This document shows positions 34,801-45,317 of a stretch of DNA of 64,000 bases, one piece after another. The stretch's first letter is position 1, and each line of letters starts with the position of its first letter. The translations under genes and the position numbers were made by a program. The stretch is from Thiothrix lacustris DSM 21227 (GTDB taxonomy: Bacteria; Pseudomonadota; Gammaproteobacteria; Thiotrichales; Thiotrichaceae), in the NCBI RefSeq assembly GCF_000621325.1, contig NZ_JHYQ01000008.1, positions 62,001 through 126,000 of the forward strand. The letters run 5' to 3'. The notes beneath the pieces were generated by a model that worked only from the letters and a program-made list of their open reading frames with translations, did not search any database and was not told where the DNA came from.

Positions 34801-37164
34801 TTACTCCCGTGTTTTGAGTGCGGATACCAGATCGAGCCTGTCCACATCGCGTTTGACCAGCCACCCGGAAATGGCTGATGCGCCCAGCACGGCGAGTGCG
34901 GCGACGCCATAACTTTCCGGCACGAAGATCGCCGGGATACTGTAAAGGTCGGTGCTGAAGGCGACCGATACCGCCATCGACAGGTAATACCCCAGCAGCG
35001 AGCCAAGCGGCAGTGCCAGCAGGGTAATAATGCCCAGCTCACCCAGCAGGATGAACCCGGTTTCCCCCGTGGTCAGGCCAATAACCCGCAAACTGGCAAG
35101 GTCACGGGAACGTTCCGCAAAGGTGATGCGGGCGCTGTTGTAGACAATGCCGAAGGTGATGATCCCCGCAATTGCTGCCATGACATAGCGGATCGCTCCC
35201 GCGCCGGTATCCATCACTTTCTTGAAAGCCGCGCGTGATTCTTCCCGTAAGCTAACGCCTGCTACAGCGGGCATGTCCTTAAGCTTGTGGTAAATGGCAG
35301 CACTGCGGGCGCTGTCGATACGCAAATAAGCGCCGGATACACGGTTCTGTTCCTTGAGCGCCTGATTCAGTGTGCCAATCTGCATGTAAGTCGGCGCACC
35401 CAGCAAGGCTTGGGCAACACCGACCACGGGTACTTGCAGCACTGGCCTGCGGCCTTCGCGCACCTCGACGGTCAGCGTTTCACCGGGCTGGATATGCAGG
35501 ATGTCTGCCAGCGATTTCGCCAGAATAATGCCGTCTGCACGCACGTAAATGGCCTGCATCTGGTCATCCACCGCCCGGTTGAGACGCGGTTCCGCTACCA
35601 GCCCGCTGATGCCGCCACGATAGGTGTACAGGCCATGGCGCAAGGTGGCGGAAACACTGCGGAACGGTTCCACTTCAATCACCCCTTCCATCCGCTGCAA
35701 TTCATACACAGTCTTGTCCAGCAGCGGCTCGACAAAACTGACGGTGACATCACTGCGCTCAATCACCCCGAAATTCATGTCCAATACCCGGTCAAAACCA
35801 CTCATCAGGCTGATCATGGCGACGGACAACGCCATCCCCGCGCTAATCCCCACCACCGCCGCCAATGCCCGCCCCGGCTGGCGGATCAGCCCGCGCACCA
35901 CAATGCGGCTGGGCTGGTCAAGCACTGCCTTGAGGGTTTTGCCGATCCCCACGGAACGGCTGTAATCCGCTGGTGCGGGCGGGCGCATCGCCGTCGCTGG
36001 TGTCAGCGCAAACACCTTGCGCAACACAAACACCCCACCAACCGATGCCGCCAGTACACTGACGGCAACCCCCGTCAAGAAAGCCGCCGGGTCAACCTGA
36101 AACACCAGAAGCGGAAACTTGTAATATTCCTGATAAACGCTGCTAAGGCTCCTGCCCGCCAGCACCCCCAGCAGGCAACCCAACAATGCCCCGCTGATAG
36201 CAATCGCCATAATAAACTTGAAATAATGCACCCCCACTTCCCCGTTGGAATAGCCGAATGCCTTAAGCAAGCCGATTTGCTCGCGCTCGGATTCCACCAT
36301 CCGCGAAATGACGATGTACAACAGGAAAGCCGCCACCCCCAGAAATATCGGTGGCACGCCTTTGCTCGACATCGCCAAACCCTTGATTTCCTCACTCACA
36401 AAGCGGTCGGAAAAATGGTCATCCACCCCATACGCACCGAGACCGCCATAACTCGCCAGCATCCGGTCAAGCTGATCCAGCACCTCAGGCAAGCGGGCAT
36501 CCCGCGTCAGGGTCAGCAGCGCCTCATTAAACGCGCCCTTCAGATCGTAGGCCGCCGCCAGCGAGTGTTCCCCCATCCAGATCACCGCAAAGCGGGCATC
36601 ATCCGGCATCAACTCCCCCGGCGGGGTGGAATACAGGAACTCCGGGGCTTGCGCCAGCCCGACAATCTGAAAGGTACGCTTTGCCCCGCTCATGGTGGCG
36701 GAAAGTTTGTCACCGGGCGACAGGCCATGCACCTTGGCAAAGCCTTCCAGCAAGAGGATTTCATCAGGACGTGCGGGGTCAAGACGCCGCCCCGCCGCGA
36801 GGTAAAGGTCATTCAGGCGCGGCGGTACAAAGTCGGGCAGTGACACCGCTTGCGCCCGCACCGGCACGGCAATGCCGGGCAAATTGATCAGCGCCCCGGC
36901 ATTGATGCGCCCTGCCACGGCGGCCACACCGGGAATTTTGGCGATATTGTCCAGCAGGTGTTCAGGCGCACGTTTGACCGGCGCGAACACTTCAGCAAAA
37001 CGGTAACGCTCGTAATAGGTGCGCTTGGTTTCTGTCAGTGAATTGATCAAGCCATCCATCATCACCAGCATCAACACACCGAGGGCGATGACCACCGCAA
37101 TCGCGATGGCTTGGCCTTTTACCCGCCACAAGTCACGCAGCAGCTTGTGGTCAAGCGGTGTCAT
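34801..37164 (-). CDS. FtsX/MacB-like ABC transporter permease
   Basis: 787 residues. An N-terminal membrane helix (about 17-38), a periplasmic MacB-type domain, three helices with the FtsX core near 265-385, a second periplasmic region, and a second FtsX module near 655-785. Two FtsX modules in one chain make it a double-size permease as in lipoprotein or large-amphiphile exporters. Its partners are the ATPase upstream (20 bases) and the adaptor downstream (5 bases). The substrate is unknown. Confidence 0.88.
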   Translation of the reverse strand: MTPLDHKLLRDLWRVKGQAIAIAVVIALGVLMLVMMDGLINSLTETKRTYYERYRFAEVFAPVKRAPEHLLDNIAKIPGVAAVAGRINAGALINLPGIAVPVRAQAVSLPDFVPPRLNDLYLAAGRRLDPARPDEILLLEGFAKVHGLSPGDKLSATMSGAKRTFQIVGLAQAPEFLYSTPPGELMPDDARFAVIWMGEHSLAAAYDLKGAFNEALLTLTRDARLPEVLDQLDRMLASYGGLGAYGVDDHFSDRFVSEEIKGLAMSSKGVPPIFLGVAAFLLYIVISRMVESEREQIGLLKAFGYSNGEVGVHYFKFIMAIAISGALLGCLLGVLAGRSLSSVYQEYYKFPLLVFQVDPAAFLTGVAVSVLAASVGGVFVLRKVFALTPATAMRPPAPADYSRSVGIGKTLKAVLDQPSRIVVRGLIRQPGRALAAVVGISAGMALSVAMISLMSGFDRVLDMNFGVIERSDVTVSFVEPLLDKTVYELQRMEGVIEVEPFRSVSATLRHGLYTYRGGISGLVAEPRLNRAVDDQMQAIYVRADGIILAKSLADILHIQPGETLTVEVREGRRPVLQVPVVGVAQALLGAPTYMQIGTLNQALKEQNRVSGAYLRIDSARSAAIYHKLKDMPAVAGVSLREESRAAFKKVMDTGAGAIRYVMAAIAGIITFGIVYNSARITFAERSRDLASLRVIGLTTGETGFILLGELGIITLLALPLGSLLGYYLSMAVSVAFSTDLYSIPAIFVPESYGVAALAVLGASAISGWLVKRDVDRLDLVSALKTRE

Positions 37165-37183
37165 GGGTTTGCCCCTGCCTGCC

Positions 37184-37909
37184 TTACCATTGGATGTCCT
37201 CCGCAGACAGTTTGGTGGTGTTCACCACCACTTCGCGGATACCGCCATCGGCAAAGTCGATCACCCGGTCGGCCATCTTGGCGGTCGCGGCGGCGTGGGT
37301 AATGATCAACACGGTCGTGCCCAGTTCGCGGTTCACATCCTGCAACACGCGCAACACGGCGCGGCCTGTGTGGCTATCCAGCGCCCCGGTTGGTTCGTCG
37401 CAAAACAGGATGGTCGGGCGTTTGGCAATGGCGCGGGCAATGGCAACACGCTGTTGTTCACCGCCGGACATTTGCGCGGGGAAGTGATCCAGCCGCTGCT
37501 CCAACCCGACCAGCGCCAGCGCCTCGGCTGGCTCCAGTGGGTTGTCGGCGATTTCAGTGACCAGCTCGACATTTTCATAAGCCGTCAGGCTGGGCATTAG
37601 GTTGTAAAACTGGAACACGAAGCCAACGTGGTGGCGGCGGTACAGGGTAAGCTCGCGATCACTCATCGCGGTCAGGTCATCCGCAAAGAAATGCACCACA
37701 CCATCCGTAGCGCGATCCAGCCCGCCGAGGATATTCAGCAAGGTGGATTTGCCACTGCCGGATGCGCCTAACAGCACCACCAGTTCACCGGCGGGGATGT
37801 CAACATCCACCCCGCGCAGGGCGTGTACGGTTGACGCGCCCGTGCCGTAGACTTTGGTGACACCTTGTGTCCTGAAAGCAGGGAGCGTTTTGTCGATGAG
37901 ATGCGGCAT
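37184..37909 (-). CDS. ABC transporter ATP-binding protein (LolD/MacB type)
   Basis: 241 residues. Walker [11 protein letters not shown] near residue 48, Q-loop [18 protein letters not shown] near 97, signature [14 protein letters not shown] near 148 and Walker [13 protein letters not shown] near 170 are all intact. First gene of the ATPase-permease-adaptor operon. Confidence 0.92.
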   Translation of the reverse strand: MPHLIDKTLPAFRTQGVTKVYGTGASTVHALRGVDVDIPAGELVVLLGASGSGKSTLLNILGGLDRATDGVVHFFADDLTAMSDRELTLYRRHHVGFVFQFYNLMPSLTAYENVELVTEIADNPLEPAEALALVGLEQRLDHFPAQMSGGEQQRVAIARAIAKRPTILFCDEPTGALDSHTGRAVLRVLQDVNRELGTTVLIITHAAATAKMADRVIDFADGGIREVVVNTTKLSAEDIQW

Positions 37910-37963
37910 AAATACATTCCGTCACCCGTCGGGATTGCGCTTGCTGACTGAACAGGTGATTTT

Positions 37964-39787
37964 CTAGTGTGGCAAGTAATAAAACATCGGCAATAACACA
38001 CTGTACGCCAACCACATGATGATGGTTAGCGGCAGGCCGACACGCACAAAATCCATGAACTTGTAATTGCCCGCAGCCATGATCAGCAGATTGGTTTTGT
38101 AAGCCATCGGCGTCATGTAGCTCATGTTCGCACCAAACAGCACCGCAATCACAAACGGTTCCGGGCTTAATTGCAGCGAATGGGCAATACTGATGGCAAT
38201 CGGCGTACCGATGACTGCTGCGGCATTATTGGAAACCACATTGGTCAGGATAGCCATCAGCAACATCAAGCCACTGAGAATGATCGCGGGTGGTGCTCCC
38301 GCTGTCAGATGCAGGAATTGCCCCGCCAGAAACTCACTACCCCCCGTCACTGTCAAGGCGTGCCCCAGCGCAAGACTGGAGGCGACAATCATAATGACCG
38401 GTAAATTCAAGCCACGGACAACATCCCCCCAATCAATACAGCGGGTGAGGATCATCAGCAACACCCCAGCAATCGCGCTAATCGCAATCGGCAGAATTTT
38501 AAATGCCGCCAGCAGGATAATGCCGAACATGATCAGTAACGCCAACGGGATTTTTTTAGAATACGGCAGGTCAGTCGTGCCTTCCAGTACGAAAAAATCT
38601 TCCATCAGCGAGAGGGCATTAATGCGCTCGCTGGCACTTTGCACCAGCAAAATATCGCCCAGTTGCAGGGTCAAATTACCCAGACCATTTGGCAAGGCTT
38701 TGATCTGGTGGTGACCATCGCGATGCACACCGAGTGCTACCAGATGATACCTGCTAACGAAATCTACCGATTGCAGACTTTGCCCCAACAAAGGCGAACG
38801 TTGGTGAATGAGGATTTCAGCGAGTTGTTGTTTGCCATTATTGAGGTGTTCATGCCCGTCAAAATCCGGGTCATCAGGGTGCAGAATGACCCCCAGCACT
38901 TGCTCAAACTGTTTCAGTTTATCCGGGGTGTAATGCACCAGCAGGCGGTCATTGGCACTCAATACTGTGTCGGGCAGGGGTTTTAAACCTTCCTTGGCAC
39001 TGCGACGAATCGTAATGATTTTAAGTTCACCGTCGGTTTTTGCGATGACTTCCTGCACTCGCTTGCCATCGGCAAAACTGCCAGCGGGAATATGCAGGTG
39101 GGCAGTGTAAACGCGGTTGATGACATTGTTGGCTGTGGCAGGCTGCTTGGGTAACATACGCGGGGCAATCAGCCACAGAAAAGCCATACCAATGCTTCCC
39201 GCAATCGCGGCGGGCAGGACAAAATCAAACATTTCAAACTTGGTCACGCCCATTTCCGCCGCCACGCTCACTACCAGCAAGTTGGTGGACGTACCAATCG
39301 TCGTGCCCATTCCACCCAGCAAGGTCGCAAACCCCATCGGCATCAGGATGCCGGAAGCCGAACTTTTGGTACGCGCCGCAACGTTAATCAGGATAGGAAT
39401 CAGCAATACCACAATCGGCGTGTTATTGATGAAAGCACTCAGTACAGCGGAGATTAGCAAGGTCGCTAGCAAGGACAGTACAGGATGCTTACCCCAGAGT
39501 TTAGCAAGTATATAACCGACGGGTTCGAGCGCCCCGGTACGTACCAACCCTTGCCCCGCCACCATCAAGGCACACACTGCAATCAGCGCTTCATGCCCGA
39601 AACCGTAGAAGAAATCGACGGGTTCCACCACACCTTCAAGCCCTTGGTAAGGAAACAACTCAAAACCTACCGCCAGCACCGCGAGGATCAGCAAACAGGA
39701 GGTCGCCAGCGGGATACGCTCTCGGCTAAACAGGAATAGGGCTAGAACAGTTAAGGCAAGCACCGCAATCGTGTGGTTATCGAGCAT
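37964..39787 (-). CDS. SLC13-family anion permease with two TrkA-C domains
   Basis: 607 residues. Two blocks of membrane helices (about 1-195 and 395-605) flank a soluble region with two RCK/TrkA-C domains (about 205-380). The SLC13 signatures SAFINNTPIVVLLIPI near 115 and MLLMAILTNVVSNNAAAVIGTPI near 515 are present, as are the paired Asn-Thr-Pro/Ser-Asn-Asn turns that bind Na+ and anion. Members carry sulfate or dicarboxylates. ATG 39787 follows AAGGAG; the extension to 39826 has no ribosome site. Substrate is not set. Confidence 0.88.
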   Translation of the reverse strand: MLDNHTIAVLALTVLALFLFSRERIPLATSCLLILAVLAVGFELFPYQGLEGVVEPVDFFYGFGHEALIAVCALMVAGQGLVRTGALEPVGYILAKLWGKHPVLSLLATLLISAVLSAFINNTPIVVLLIPILINVAARTKSSASGILMPMGFATLLGGMGTTIGTSTNLLVVSVAAEMGVTKFEMFDFVLPAAIAGSIGMAFLWLIAPRMLPKQPATANNVINRVYTAHLHIPAGSFADGKRVQEVIAKTDGELKIITIRRSAKEGLKPLPDTVLSANDRLLVHYTPDKLKQFEQVLGVILHPDDPDFDGHEHLNNGKQQLAEILIHQRSPLLGQSLQSVDFVSRYHLVALGVHRDGHHQIKALPNGLGNLTLQLGDILLVQSASERINALSLMEDFFVLEGTTDLPYSKKIPLALLIMFGIILLAAFKILPIAISAIAGVLLMILTRCIDWGDVVRGLNLPVIMIVASSLALGHALTVTGGSEFLAGQFLHLTAGAPPAIILSGLMLLMAILTNVVSNNAAAVIGTPIAISIAHSLQLSPEPFVIAVLFGANMSYMTPMAYKTNLLIMAAGNYKFMDFVRVGLPLTIIMWLAYSVLLPMFYYLPH

Positions 39788-39859
39788 CGGACGCTCCTTA
39801 TTTAACGGGTAAAAATGCCTAGACATTACCCTGTGCTCACGCCTACCGCAATATCTGAT

Positions 39860-40990
39860 TTACGTTCCCTGCTCCACCAACTCCAGCCGATACAAGCCGC
39901 CCTTGTCCTCATCAGTCAACACGTACAGATAACCATCCGGCGCTTGCTGAATGTCGCGAATGCGTCCGATCGTATTTTCCAGCAAGCGTTCTTCATTGAC
40001 GTAGCGGTTGCCATCCAGTATCACGCGGGAAACCAGCTCAGACTTGAGTGCGCCAACAAATAGATTACCGCGCCAAGCAGGGTATTTATCCCCCGTATAA
40101 AAAGCCATGCCGGAAGGTGCAATGGAAGGTTTCCAGAAAAGCACGGGCTGTTCCATGCCCTCCTGTTGCGTTGCCCCTTTCCCGACGGCACCGCCACCGT
40201 ATTCCTCGCCGTAAGTAATCACAGGCCAGCCGTAGTTGGCTCCGGCGCGTTCAATATTGACCTCATCACCACCTTGCGGCCCATGTTCACACGTCCAGAC
40301 CTGTCCACTAACGGGGTGCAGCGCCATACACTGCATATTGCGGTGGCCATAGCTGTAGATTTCCGGTTTCGCGCCAGGTGTATTAACGAAAGGATTATCG
40401 GCAGGAATGCGCCCGTCATCATGCAGGCGAATCACGCTGCCCGCATGGCTGGAAAGGTCTTGCGCACTATCACGCTCTCCCCGATCGCCGAGGCTGAGAT
40501 AGACATAACCAGAGCGGTCGAATACCACCCTTCCACCGAAATGCTGCCCTGGGTCTGATTTTGGCGTGGCTTCAAACAGCACTTGCCACTGGGTGAGTGC
40601 GCCATCCTGATACTGCCCGCGAGCCAGATGGGTGCTGTAACCCCCTTTACCCTTACCGGCATAGGCAACATACAGCCAGTGGTTTTTAGCAAATTGGGGG
40701 TGAAGGGCAAGACCCAGCAAGCCGCCTTGCCCGTGTTCTTCAATGGCGGGCAAGCCGCTAACGGGTGCATCCAGCAACTTGCCATTGTGGATGCGGCGCA
40801 AAGTGCCGGAACGTTCGCTGATGAGGATGTCACCATCAGGCAGAAAAGCCATGCCCCACGGTTGCTTGAGGCCATCAACGGTTTTCACGGCACTTACCTC
40901 TGCCGCCACGGGAAAAGGCAGCATCAACAGTAAAACCAGCGTAAATGCCAGTAACCAGCAACCAAACAATCGTTGTTCAGGGTGGTACAT
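39860..40990 (-). CDS. PQQ-dependent sugar dehydrogenase (soluble, YliI type)
   Basis: 376 residues. Signal peptide (hydrophobic LLAFTLVLLLMLPF, cleaved after VAA) directs it to the periplasm. The six-blade propeller shows LKQPWGMAFLPDGDILISER near 43, GLLGLALHPQF near 90, LGDRGERDSAQDL near 167, GHRNMQCMALHPVSGQVWTCEHGPQGGDEVN near 215, and DGYLYVLTDEDKGGLYRLE at the end. It would oxidise aldoses using PQQ and Ca2+. No PQQ synthesis genes are in this window. Confidence 0.9.
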   Translation of the reverse strand: MYHPEQRLFGCWLLAFTLVLLLMLPFPVAAEVSAVKTVDGLKQPWGMAFLPDGDILISERSGTLRRIHNGKLLDAPVSGLPAIEEHGQGGLLGLALHPQFAKNHWLYVAYAGKGKGGYSTHLARGQYQDGALTQWQVLFEATPKSDPGQHFGGRVVFDRSGYVYLSLGDRGERDSAQDLSSHAGSVIRLHDDGRIPADNPFVNTPGAKPEIYSYGHRNMQCMALHPVSGQVWTCEHGPQGGDEVNIERAGANYGWPVITYGEEYGGGAVGKGATQQEGMEQPVLFWKPSIAPSGMAFYTGDKYPAWRGNLFVGALKSELVSRVILDGNRYVNEERLLENTIGRIRDIQQAPDGYLYVLTDEDKGGLYRLELVEQGT

Positions 40991-41012
40991 AGATACCTCG
41001 CTAATACCTCGC

Positions 41013-42341
41013 CTATTTCGGCAAAAACTGTTTCACCACCGCCTCATCCACACTACGCACATGCAAATCACGCTGCGGGTAAGGGATCTCAATACCGTGC
41101 TCGTGGAATTTCTCCCAAATTCGTAACATCAAGGCACTCTTAACATTAGCACAACCATTCATCGGGTCGCTGACCCAAATGCGTTGTTCCAAGTCCACCG
41201 AGTTGTCACCGAAACCTTTCAGCAGGCAAACCGGCCCCGGATGTTTGAGTACCCGAGGGGTTTCCGAAGCCGCTTCGACACACAAAGCCATCGCTTTTTT
41301 GACATCGGTATTGTAATGCACACCCACCGGGATTCTAAGACGTACATTATTGTCACTGTACGACCAGTTTTCCACCTGATTATTAATCAGCTCATCATTA
41401 GGGATCAAATGTTCCGTACCATCCCGTGTGATCATAGAAACATAACGGGCGCTCAGCAGGTTTACCCGCCCATAACGACCGCCCACCACAATGGTATCCC
41501 CCGGCTTGATGGATTTATCCATCAACAAAATAATGCCCGCAATCAGGTTGGAAAAGACTTTCTGCAAGCCCAGCCCGATCCCGATACCCACAGCACCGCC
41601 AAAGAATGCAAAGGTCGTTAAATCTACCCCCACCATGTTCAAACCGATCAAGAACGCCAGCATCAGCAACATGAATTTGGAGACTTTCCCCAGCAAGGCT
41701 TGGGTGGAAACGCTCAGGTTGGGATTATTGTACAGCGACCGCTCAATCAGATTCGCCGTCATCAAAGCCAACCAGACAAACGCCGCCACTGACAAACTCG
41801 AAGACACCACGTCATACAAGGTAAACGCATCTTTATCAGAACCCAGCTTGATGCTTTCCAGCCAGTCGATAATTTTGGACAAGTAACCAAGAATATCGAG
41901 CGCCGCAATCCCCCAGATCAAGGTTGCCACAGAACGGCTCACCGTCGGGTTAGTGATAAACGCAGAAACCAAGCGAATCATTGCCCAAGCAAAGGCCAAA
42001 TCATTGATCGTATTCAGGATCACGTAGGGTATTTTCAGCTCATGATAGATAAGCATCGCCAGACGTGTCCACAGCACAAGAATCAGTGGAAAAGAAAGGC
42101 GGCGTAACAGCCGATACAGCAATTGTTGTAGTAGCAGATGTTTGCCTTCGACGGGTGCCTGAAAACGTTTGCGCACCCACTGGCTGATATAAAACGCCAC
42201 CAGCAGCCCCAAAATAGCCACACCATACTGAATAAGGCGATCAAGACTGAACAGGTTGGTGATGACCCAATCCTGCACTATATCAGTGGTTTCCAGTAAG
42301 TCTTCTTTACCCGACGTCAAGAGTTCTTTGGGTTCAGCCAT
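41013..42341 (-). CDS. MscS-family mechanosensitive channel
   Basis: 442 residues. Several N-terminal membrane helices are followed by the MscS pore helix AFFGGAVGIGIGLGLQKVFSNLIAGIILLMDKSIKPGD near 260-295 and a soluble beta domain, with VVGGRYGRVNLLSARYVSMITRDGTEHLIPN typical. It opens on membrane tension to release solutes during hypo-osmotic shock. It lies 33 bases after mgtE and 22 bases before the PQQ dehydrogenase gene. Confidence 0.92.
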   Translation of the reverse strand: MAEPKELLTSGKEDLLETTDIVQDWVITNLFSLDRLIQYGVAILGLLVAFYISQWVRKRFQAPVEGKHLLLQQLLYRLLRRLSFPLILVLWTRLAMLIYHELKIPYVILNTINDLAFAWAMIRLVSAFITNPTVSRSVATLIWGIAALDILGYLSKIIDWLESIKLGSDKDAFTLYDVVSSSLSVAAFVWLALMTANLIERSLYNNPNLSVSTQALLGKVSKFMLLMLAFLIGLNMVGVDLTTFAFFGGAVGIGIGLGLQKVFSNLIAGIILLMDKSIKPGDTIVVGGRYGRVNLLSARYVSMITRDGTEHLIPNDELINNQVENWSYSDNNVRLRIPVGVHYNTDVKKAMALCVEAASETPRVLKHPGPVCLLKGFGDNSVDLEQRIWVSDPMNGCANVKSALMLRIWEKFHEHGIEIPYPQRDLHVRSVDEAVVKQFLPK

Positions 42342-42374
42342 GTTTTTCCCCTAAATTTTTGTTAGCCCGTTTTC

Positions 42375-43733
42375 TCACAGCAACAGCCACGTTGCCAAAC
42401 CGAGAAAGCTCATAAAGCCTACCACATCTGTTACCGTTGTGAGGATAACCGAACCTGATAGGGCTGGATCAATTCCCATGCGTTCCAACACCAAAGGCAC
42501 TGACAACCCGGCAATCGCAGCCGCAAACTGGTTGATGATCATTGCCGCCGCCAACACACCTGCAATTTTGGGGTCATGGAACCACAACCAGGCAATCATC
42601 CCGACCACCACCGCCCACACTACCCCGTTAATGCCTGCAATCACCACCTCCTTGATCGCCAGCCAGCGGGTATTAGCGGCACTGATTTGCCCCAGCGCCA
42701 AACCCCGGATGGCAAGCGTCAGGGTTTGGCTGCCCGCAATACCACCCATGCTGGCAACAATCGGCATCAACACGGCCAGCGCCACCAGTTTTTCCAGCGT
42801 GGCAGCAAACAAGCCAATCACCGAAGAAGCCAGAAACGCTGTTAGCAAATTAATCCCTAACCAGAACATACGGCGTTTAGCAGAAGGAATAATCGGGGCA
42901 AACAAGTCCTCATCCTCATCCAAACCCGCCATTTGCATGACCTGATGGTCTGCCAGTTCGCGGATAATATCGAGGGCATCGTCAACCGCAATACGCCCCA
43001 CCAGCTTACCGTCAGCATCCACCACAGCGATGGACTCGGTTTCGCGCTCCTCAAACAAATCCACCCAGTCTTCGCTTAAATCCAGCACACCCACTTTGTC
43101 AGCATCAACCTGCATGACATCGGCAACGCGCTTGCTACCATGCCCGGTCAACAGACTACTGAGGGAAAGTTTGCCTTGGTAATAGCCTTCGCGGTCAATC
43201 ACCATCAGGCCGTCGGTATGCGGGGGCAAGGCATCCAGACGCTTGAGGTAACGTGCCACCACATCCAGCGAGACATCAGCGCGGATGGCAATCCACTCGG
43301 TATCCATGTAACGCCCGGCGGACTCTTCCGGGTATTCGCGGCGCTGCTGGATAGCGGTACGAGCACCTTCCGTCAGGGATTTGAGGATAGCGCCTGCCAA
43401 CCGATCAGGAACGGACTCCAGCAAATCCACCAACTCGGCCTCTTCCATTTCCCGGATGGCGTGGATAACACTGGCTTCTGGCAAGGCTTCCAGCAGGTTG
43501 TTGCGTACCCCGTCATCCAACTCTTCCAGCACGTCGGCTTGACAGGCTACCGGAATGAAATCCCAGATGTACTGGCGTTCACGGGGTGGCAGTGACTCCA
43601 GCAAGTGAGCCACTTCAACTTCATCCTGTTCCTGCAAAAAATCGCGGATACGTTGCGGCTCATTGCGCTCATGTAAATCAATGACCAGCGCAATCGGGTC
43701 AAACTCGGCAGAGTGGCGGGTGCTGCTTGTCAT
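42375..43733 (-). CDS. mgtE: Magnesium transporter MgtE
   Basis: 452 residues, the family length. MgtE N domain (about 1-130, Glu/Asp-rich helical repeats), a CBS pair (about 140-260, including ESAGRYMDTEW and TESIAVVDADGKLVGRIAVDD) and five membrane helices. Transport signatures are ASMGGIAGSQTLTLAIRGLALG near 335 and DPALSGSVILTTVTDVVGF near 425, with the ion-path Asp in TDVVGF. The cytoplasmic domains sense Mg2+ and close the channel. It follows the CorC-like gene by three bases, giving a Mg-linked pair. Confidence 0.95.
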   Translation of the reverse strand: MTSSTRHSAEFDPIALVIDLHERNEPQRIRDFLQEQDEVEVAHLLESLPPRERQYIWDFIPVACQADVLEELDDGVRNNLLEALPEASVIHAIREMEEAELVDLLESVPDRLAGAILKSLTEGARTAIQQRREYPEESAGRYMDTEWIAIRADVSLDVVARYLKRLDALPPHTDGLMVIDREGYYQGKLSLSSLLTGHGSKRVADVMQVDADKVGVLDLSEDWVDLFEERETESIAVVDADGKLVGRIAVDDALDIIRELADHQVMQMAGLDEDEDLFAPIIPSAKRRMFWLGINLLTAFLASSVIGLFAATLEKLVALAVLMPIVASMGGIAGSQTLTLAIRGLALGQISAANTRWLAIKEVVIAGINGVVWAVVVGMIAWLWFHDPKIAGVLAAAMIINQFAAAIAGLSVPLVLERMGIDPALSGSVILTTVTDVVGFMSFLGLATWLLL

Positions 43734-43736
43734 GGG

Positions 43737-45092
43737 TTAAATATCCGCTACAGGTGGGGTAATCGCATCTGCCTTGGGGGTTTCTGCACTCATGGCTTCC
43801 AACTGCACTTTTTCAACACGATGCCCATTCAATGACATGACCTTGAGCTGAAAACCACAGCAGTCAACCGTGTCCCCCACCACCGGTATACGCTGTAAAT
43901 GCAACATGAACAGGCCAGACAAGGTGTTGGCATCGAGATCGGCAGGAACATCAACGCCCAGCGCTTTTTCCATATCGCTGAGGGGTAACAAGCCATGTGC
44001 CTCCCACACATCATCCGCTATCTGGGTGATGGGATACTCGGATTCGTTTTCATCCATTTCGTCAGCAATTTCACCGACAATTTCTTCCAGCAGGTCTTCG
44101 AGCGTGAGTTGGCCGACGAATGCGCCGTACTCATCCACCACAAAAGCCATGTGGTCTTGCTGGCTGCGCATCGTGTCAAATAAACGCGCAACCAGCAGCG
44201 TTTCCGGCACAACCAATGGCGGGCGGATGTAATCCTGAAGGTGTTCCCACGGCTTTTCCTTACCATCCAACATGGCATTGAACAGGTCTTTAGTCAGCAA
44301 CAAACCCAGCAGGTTATCGGTGTCACCATCCACCACCGGGAAGCGTGAGTGCGAGGTGCGCCGAATCATCTCCATATTCTCCTCTGGCGTATGCTGGATA
44401 TTCAGCATATCGGTCTCCTGAGTAGACACCATGACTTCTTGCACCGTGCGTTCATCGAATTTGAACAGGTTGTGCAACATTTCAGCCTGTCCGGTTTCGA
44501 TAGCACCATGTTCGCCGGACACCCCAATCATGTCGCGCAGCTCTTCCCCCGTCATGACATCACCGTGGGAAGCTTCTTCCACCCCAAAACGGCTCAGGAT
44601 GAAAGAGGTCGTCAGGCTCAGCAGACGATTCAGCGGCCAAGCCATCAGATAAAATCCCTGTAACGGGTAAGCCACCCACAAGGACATTGGCTCCGGCTTA
44701 CGGATCGCAAAGGTTTTCGGCACTTGCTCACCCACCACAATGTGTAGTGACGAAAACAACAAAAAGCCCAACAGGAAAGAACTGGTATGCAAGGTGTCTT
44801 CCGACATCCCCCAGTCGCGGAACACAGGTTCCAGCAAAGCGGCAATGGCAGGCTCACCGACCCAGCCCAAACCGAGGGAAGCCATGGTAATACCCAACTG
44901 GCAGGCTGCGAGGTAGGATTCCAGATTCCCCAGAATCTTGCGGATCAACACTGCGGAGCGGATGCCCTGATTGGCCAGTTGGTCAATACGCACACCTTTG
45001 GCTTTGACGAGCGCAAACTCAGCCGCGACGAAAAAGCCATTGATTACCAATAATAAAACAGCAATGGTTAGGCTAGTGAGAGGGTTATCCAT
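43737..45092 (-). CDS. CNNM/CorC-like membrane protein (HlyC/CorC hemolysin family)
   Basis: 451 residues. A DUF21 membrane domain (about 1-190, VINGFFVAAEFALVKAKGVRID, then HIVVGEQVPKTFAIRKPE), a CBS pair (about 210-335), and the C-terminal CorC_HlyC domain (about 350-430, VWEAHGLLPLSDMEKAL). Family members take part in Mg2+ or Co2+ efflux or in controlling Mg2+ transport. It heads the operon with mgtE. Confidence 0.92.
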   Translation of the reverse strand: MDNPLTSLTIAVLLLVINGFFVAAEFALVKAKGVRIDQLANQGIRSAVLIRKILGNLESYLAACQLGITMASLGLGWVGEPAIAALLEPVFRDWGMSEDTLHTSSFLLGFLLFSSLHIVVGEQVPKTFAIRKPEPMSLWVAYPLQGFYLMAWPLNRLLSLTTSFILSRFGVEEASHGDVMTGEELRDMIGVSGEHGAIETGQAEMLHNLFKFDERTVQEVMVSTQETDMLNIQHTPEENMEMIRRTSHSRFPVVDGDTDNLLGLLLTKDLFNAMLDGKEKPWEHLQDYIRPPLVVPETLLVARLFDTMRSQQDHMAFVVDEYGAFVGQLTLEDLLEEIVGEIADEMDENESEYPITQIADDVWEAHGLLPLSDMEKALGVDVPADLDANTLSGLFMLHLQRIPVVGDTVDCCGFQLKVMSLNGHRVEKVQLEAMSAETPKADAITPPVADI

Positions 45093-45317
45093 TTGTTTTT
45101 TTCCAGAAAGATGAGCAAAAGTAGTTCGACAGATTCAGCAACAGTAAAGTCACACAGTAGACAATGCTGTACGCAATTCAAGTTTTTTAAAAAAAATTGT
45201 GACTTTATTACAACATGGGGCGTCTTACCTACAAGTGATGCAGAAACACCAACAGGCTTGCTGGTCACTGCGAAACATTTTTCGGTAAGTTTTATGAAAG
45301 TTTATGGAGATTAAAAC

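Noticed and set aside
35287-36843. A 518-codon open frame on the plus strand
   Set aside because: It lies wholly antisense to the FtsX-like permease gene, is rich in His, Gln and Arg as expected of a shadow frame, and has no recognisable domain or ribosome site.
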